Shown here: positions 14,850-17,776 of the stretch, one piece after another
Numbering within the stretch: position 1 is the stretch's first letter
Layout of the letters: each line of letters opens with the position of its first letter
DNA from: CAZDOD01 sp964506935
GTDB lineage: Bacteria > Desulfobacterota > Zymogenia > Zymogenales > Zymogenaceae
Assembly (NCBI GenBank): GCA_964506935.1
Contig: CAZDOD010000046.1
Span: 1 to 17,776, forward strand
Reading direction: 5' to 3'
DNA: 17,776 nucleotides
Made by a program: the position numbers and the translations under genes
Notes under the pieces: model-generated
Seen by the model: the letters and a program-made list of their open reading frames with translations, nothing else
The model's database searches: none
What the model was told of the DNA's origin: nothing

Positions 14850-14897
14850 GGGACTCCCAATTGGTTACGACGGTTATGACGAAAACCTGCGAGTCCC
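14850..14897. repeat. Long inverted repeat with an internal tandem repeat, between rpsT and holA
   Basis: GGGACTC (14850-14856) and GAGTCCC (14891-14897) are perfect 7-bp arms 34 nt apart. The spacer holds a CCAATTGG palindrome and a tandem 9-mer, GGTTACGAC then GGTTATGAC (14863-14880, one mismatch), then AACC, which can pair with GGTT as an inner stem. It sits midway between two converging genes and probably folds in both transcripts. Without a T tract on either side it is not a standard intrinsic terminator, but it may be a 3'-end or collision-type structure. Confidence 0.5.
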
Positions 14898-14915
14898 TTA
14901 ATCTTCGTCCCGGTC

Positions 14916-15956
14916 TTAAATCTCGGCCGTGATATCCATCGCAATCTTATCGAGAACCACAGATCCCTTGATCGATCTGGTCTTGAGCACCCTCTCTACA
15001 TCATAAACCATGCGAAGTGCATCCCGAAAGACCTCGTGCGATATCCTCCCGGCCTGATCAATATATTCTTTCTGTCTGAAAAACGGGATCTTGAGTTCCT
15101 TTGCGGCCGCCTCCTCACCGATCCCCCCCTCCAGCATCACCTTCAACGTCCAGAGTCTCATGAAATGCCAACGAATCGTCGGCAGTACCTGATGGGGTTC
15201 CGTCCCGCCCGACAGTATCTCCCTGATGACCTTTACGGCCTTTTTGGCGTCCCCCACCGACAGCGCATCGGTCAGCTCGAATACCGAATGGACTCTGAGA
15301 TAGGGGATCATCGCCTCGACATCCTCTATCGCCGCCCTCTTCTCATCGCCCAGATATGTAAGTATCTTTTCGACCTCATTTGAGACATATGTGAGGTCCT
15401 GCCCGATGAAATCGACCAGGATGTCCACCGCCTCACCGTCTATCTCTTTGCCCTCTTGCTGAAACCTGTTTATCACCCACTTCCTTATATCACCTTCCCT
15501 GAGCTTATTAAATGCCGAAACCGCCGCATACTTCAAAAGCCCGCCGAGCTTGCCGGGAGGTAGGGGCACCCCCTTCACCTTCGCCTTTCCCGCACCCCTT
15601 GCGGAGATTACGAGCACCGTGGAATCCGAGGAATTCTTTGAATACGAAATAAGCGCTTCGGCCTCCTTTTCGGTGAGCCGTTCCCCAGATCTCAACAAGA
15701 CCAGCTTTTTCCCACCCATCATTGACATCGTCATGGCGGCATTGAGGACATCCGTTACCTGGTCGTCTCCACCGTAAAAGGTGAAAGACCTAAGGTCGTC
15801 TCCCGAGGAACCTTCGCCCAGAACCGCATTTTTTATGCGTCCCTCATATTCTTTTACGAGATAATCGTCCTCGCCGTAAAAAAAATAGACGGGATAGATA
15901 ATCCCGCCTCTGAGATCTTTGTCAATTTCACGGTAAGAGGAATAAATTTTCACCAT
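14916..15956 (-). CDS. holA: DNA polymerase III subunit delta (HolA)
   Basis: Delta is the clamp-loader subunit that opens the beta sliding clamp. The protein has 346 residues, normal for the family. Its N-terminal opening YPVYFFYGEDDYLVKEY (~20-36) is the typical delta start. An AAA+-like region follows, with a lid segment DILVDFIGQDLTYVSNEVEKIL (~180-200). The C-terminal collar domain contains HQVLPTIRWHFMRLW and the RISHEVFRDALRMVYDVER helix. ATG 15954-15956 is preferred over the TTG directly before it; neither has a good ribosome site. Initiation may depend on coupling to lptE, whose stop lies 15 nt upstream. The gene closes the leuS-lptE-holA cluster, an order also seen in E. coli, and converges on rpsT. 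Confidence 0.94.
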   Translation of the reverse strand: MVKIYSSYREIDKDLRGGIIYPVYFFYGEDDYLVKEYEGRIKNAVLGEGSSGDDLRSFTFYGGDDQVTDVLNAAMTMSMMGGKKLVLLRSGERLTEKEAEALISYSKNSSDSTVLVISARGAGKAKVKGVPLPPGKLGGLLKYAAVSAFNKLREGDIRKWVINRFQQEGKEIDGEAVDILVDFIGQDLTYVSNEVEKILTYLGDEKRAAIEDVEAMIPYLRVHSVFELTDALSVGDAKKAVKVIREILSGGTEPHQVLPTIRWHFMRLWTLKVMLEGGIGEEAAAKELKIPFFRQKEYIDQAGRISHEVFRDALRMVYDVERVLKTRSIKGSVVLDKIAMDITAEI

Positions 15957-15971
15957 CAACGATAATACGTA

Positions 15972-16496
15972 TCAGAATCCAAAAAACACTCGGTCATGGA
16001 TCTCTTTTGCCAGCTCACTTGCCAGAAGAACGAGGGCCTCCTTCTCGTTTATATCCATAACGGCGCCCCCAAGCCCGACCACGTAGTCTTCATTCATCTT
16101 AAGGTCTTTGACTTCCCATACAACGTCCCCACCTATTCTCTTGAGCTCTACATCAACATCGACTTGGGCCCTTACGAGGATTGCTTCGTCTTCCTTGTCA
16201 TAAATTCTGTCCGAGATCGTTACCGATTTAATGACCCCCAGCATCTCAACATCGGCCCTGTCCCTATTAGTCGGGATGAGCACGCCCGACTTTATAAACT
16301 CGCGGGTCAATTCCGAAGCAAGGACAAAACCGATATCCGGCTCTGAAGACATATTCTCGAAGTGGGGGATATAGACGGTTCGGATGTCCGGAGGTATTTC
16401 ACCCCTCAAGGCCACAAAAGAGTAACCACACGAGGCGATGAAAAAGACGAGGACAAAAGCCACCAAAAACTTAGACTTCTTTAAAAAAATAGACAT
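15972..16496 (-). CDS. lptE: LPS-assembly lipoprotein LptE-like
   Basis: LptE plugs the LptD barrel that inserts lipopolysaccharide into the outer membrane. The 174-residue product starts with a lipoprotein signal: basic KKSK, a hydrophobic core, and lipobox IASC with Cys23 as the acylation site. GYSF directly after it is common in LptE proteins. The mature part has the IPPDIRTVYIPHFEN strand and the SELTREFIKSG helix typical of the family. The position between leuS and holA, as in E. coli, is strong extra evidence, since the sequence family itself is weakly conserved. Residue 24 is Gly, with no Asp at +2, so sorting to the outer membrane fits. An AGGA site lies 8 nt before the ATG. It lies 17 nt after the leuS stop. 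Confidence 0.88.
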   Translation of the reverse strand: MSIFLKKSKFLVAFVLVFFIASCGYSFVALRGEIPPDIRTVYIPHFENMSSEPDIGFVLASELTREFIKSGVLIPTNRDRADVEMLGVIKSVTISDRIYDKEDEAILVRAQVDVDVELKRIGGDVVWEVKDLKMNEDYVVGLGGAVMDINEKEALVLLASELAKEIHDRVFFGF

Positions 16497-16513
16497 TTTT
16501 ATATCCTAAAAAA

Positions 16514-17776
16514 TTATTGCGTCACAACTATATTCACAAGTTTCCTTGGGACAACCACCACTTTGCCGACCTCTCTGCCGTCCGTGTATTTTTGCACCTT
16601 CTCATCGGCCATCGCCATCTCCTTTATCTCGTCTTCGGAAATCTGTGCATCCACCAAAAGCCTGCTCCTCACCTTGCCGTTGACCTGAACAACCACCGTG
16701 ATCTCCTCGTCTTTCGCAAGCGCCGCGTCGCAAGTGAGCCACGGCACATTTATTACGCTCGGCTTATTTCCCAGGGCCTCCCACAATTCTTCTGTGATGT
16801 GCGGGACGGCGGGAGAAAGAAGGATGACCGCCGCCTCTAGGGCATCTTTGAATATCCGGGCGTCGGTTGTATTATTTTTGTCGATCTCGGCCAAAAACGA
16901 GTAAATCTCGTTTACAAGCTCCATAACCGCAGAAACGGCGGTGTTGAAGTGGAACCTCTCCTCAATATCGGTCGTGACCTTCTTAATGGTCTGGTGTGTC
17001 TTCCTCCTTAACTTCACCGCACCGTCCGAGGGTTCACCGTCGCCGTCTCCAGAAGAGGCCTTCGCCCTCCCTATGACGTCGATATTTTCAAACACCACCC
17101 TCCACAATCTCCCAAGGAACCTGAAAGACCCCTCGACGCCCTGGTCGCTCCATTCGAGCTCCCTTTCAGGCGGCGCCGCAAAAAGCATAAAGAGCCTCGT
17201 CGTATCCGCCCCGTACTTCTTGATCATGTCGTCGGGGTCGACGACGTTCCCCTTCGATTTACTCATCTTGGCCCCGTCCTTAATAACCATGCCCTGCGTG
17301 AGGAGCCGGGTGAAGGGCTCTTTGTAGTTCACAAGGCCGAATCCCTTCATGACCCTCGAATAGAAACGGGAGTATAGGAGGTGGAGAATCGCGTGCTCGA
17401 CTCCTCCAATATACTGATCGACCGGAAGCCAGTAATCGACCTTCGCTTTGTCGATCATGCCGGTATCGCAATTAGGCGACGCAAACCTCGCGTAATACCA
17501 AGACGACTCGACGAAGGTATCCATCGTGTCGGTCTCCCTCCTGGCGGGGCCACCGCATTTCGGGCACTCGGTATTTAAAAAGGCATCGTTATCTTTTAGG
17601 GGTGATCCGCCCTCGACACGAAATTCGACGTCGGTCGGGAGGACCACCGGGAGGTCTTTTTCAGAAACCGGGACGACGCCGCACTTATCACAATATACCA
17701 TCGGTATCGGCGCGCCCCAGTATCGCTGGCGCGATATCCCCCAGTCGCGGATGCGGTAGTTTACGGTCTTTTTGCC
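16514..17776 (-). CDS. leuS: Leucyl-tRNA synthetase, C-terminal part (5' end outside window)
   Basis: LeuRS charges tRNA-Leu. The frame is open to the right edge without a stop, so the first Met inside the window (17699-17701) is internal. The 25 residues before it read as the family motif RDWGISRQRYWGAPIP. In order (window residue numbers) follow: zinc-type cysteines in YCDKCG and TECPKCGG; a DTFVESSWYY segment; the HAILHLLYSRFYSR motif; KMSKSKGNVVDP (KMSKS near 170-174), which binds ATP; the tRNA anticodon-binding helical domain; and the C-terminal domain ending GKVVVVPRKLVNIVV. About 420 residues are in the window, so roughly half the usual ~820-870 lies outside. The stop TAA is at 16514-16516. 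It is the upstream gene of the leuS-lptE-holA cluster. Confidence 0.97.
   Translation of the reverse strand, partial: GKKTVNYRIRDWGISRQRYWGAPIPMVYCDKCGVVPVSEKDLPVVLPTDVEFRVEGGSPLKDNDAFLNTECPKCGGPARRETDTMDTFVESSWYYARFASPNCDTGMIDKAKVDYWLPVDQYIGGVEHAILHLLYSRFYSRVMKGFGLVNYKEPFTRLLTQGMVIKDGAKMSKSKGNVVDPDDMIKKYGADTTRLFMLFAAPPERELEWSDQGVEGSFRFLGRLWRVVFENIDVIGRAKASSGDGDGEPSDGAVKLRRKTHQTIKKVTTDIEERFHFNTAVSAVMELVNEIYSFLAEIDKNNTTDARIFKDALEAAVILLSPAVPHITEELWEALGNKPSVINVPWLTCDAALAKDEEITVVVQVNGKVRSRLLVDAQISEDEIKEMAMADEKVQKYTDGREVGKVVVVPRKLVNIVVTQ

Noticed and set aside
17699..17701. ATG as the start of leuS
   Set aside because: The frame continues upstream to the window edge, and those codons encode the conserved RDWGISRQRYWG motif, so this Met is internal.
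1..17776. CRISPR array, IS element, prophage, integron or defence island
   Set aside because: No regularly spaced repeats, transposase or integrase motifs, tRNA attachment sites or known defence domains were seen on either strand; the genes are mainly core functions.

Overview
The window reads as a chromosomal segment from a Gram-negative bacterium of moderate GC, with AT-rich intergenic gaps. An outer membrane is implied by an LptE-type lipoprotein. The order leuS-lptE-holA, the five-PAS soluble histidine kinase, the MurJ and S20 genes and frequent TTG starts suggest Desulfobacterota ('deltaproteobacteria') or a neighbouring phylum. That placement is inference from gene style; no marker search was possible.

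Layout. 2-106 (+) is the C-terminal tail of a membrane protein cut by the window edge. 186-2924 (-) is an orphan multi-PAS histidine kinase, converging on that tail. 2925-3293 is an AT-rich divergent gap with a near-consensus promoter for uvrC. 3294-10421 (+) holds uvrC, then a separately promoted, tightly coupled run: a long-chain acyl-CoA synthetase-like enzyme, the ComEC DNA-uptake channel and a membrane-anchored alpha/beta hydrolase (TAAATG and ATGA junctions). 10450-10510 holds a minus-strand intrinsic terminator and a second hairpin. 10510-14489/14504 (-) reads murJ, an ogt/MGMT alkyltransferase (ATGA overlap), an exported M28-like peptidase homologue and a small three-helix membrane protein. 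rpsT (+) diverges from murJ behind a strong promoter at 14498-14526. 14916-17776 (-) is holA, lptE and the 3' part of leuS, read from the right edge.

Most of the content is core machinery: excision repair (UvrC), direct alkylation repair (Ogt/MGMT), clamp-loader delta (HolA), transformation DNA import (ComEC), lipid II flipping (MurJ), LPS assembly (LptE), translation (S20, LeuRS). No CRISPR array, insertion sequence, prophage, tRNA or rRNA gene was seen. I found no convincing new multi-gene system. The points most worth checking are an M28-family protein that has lost several catalytic/metal positions, a charged insertion in the acyl-CoA synthetase, repeated ATTTTGAT-like half-sites before uvrC, the murJ start overlapping the rpsT promoter, and a long inverted repeat holding a tandem repeat after rpsT.
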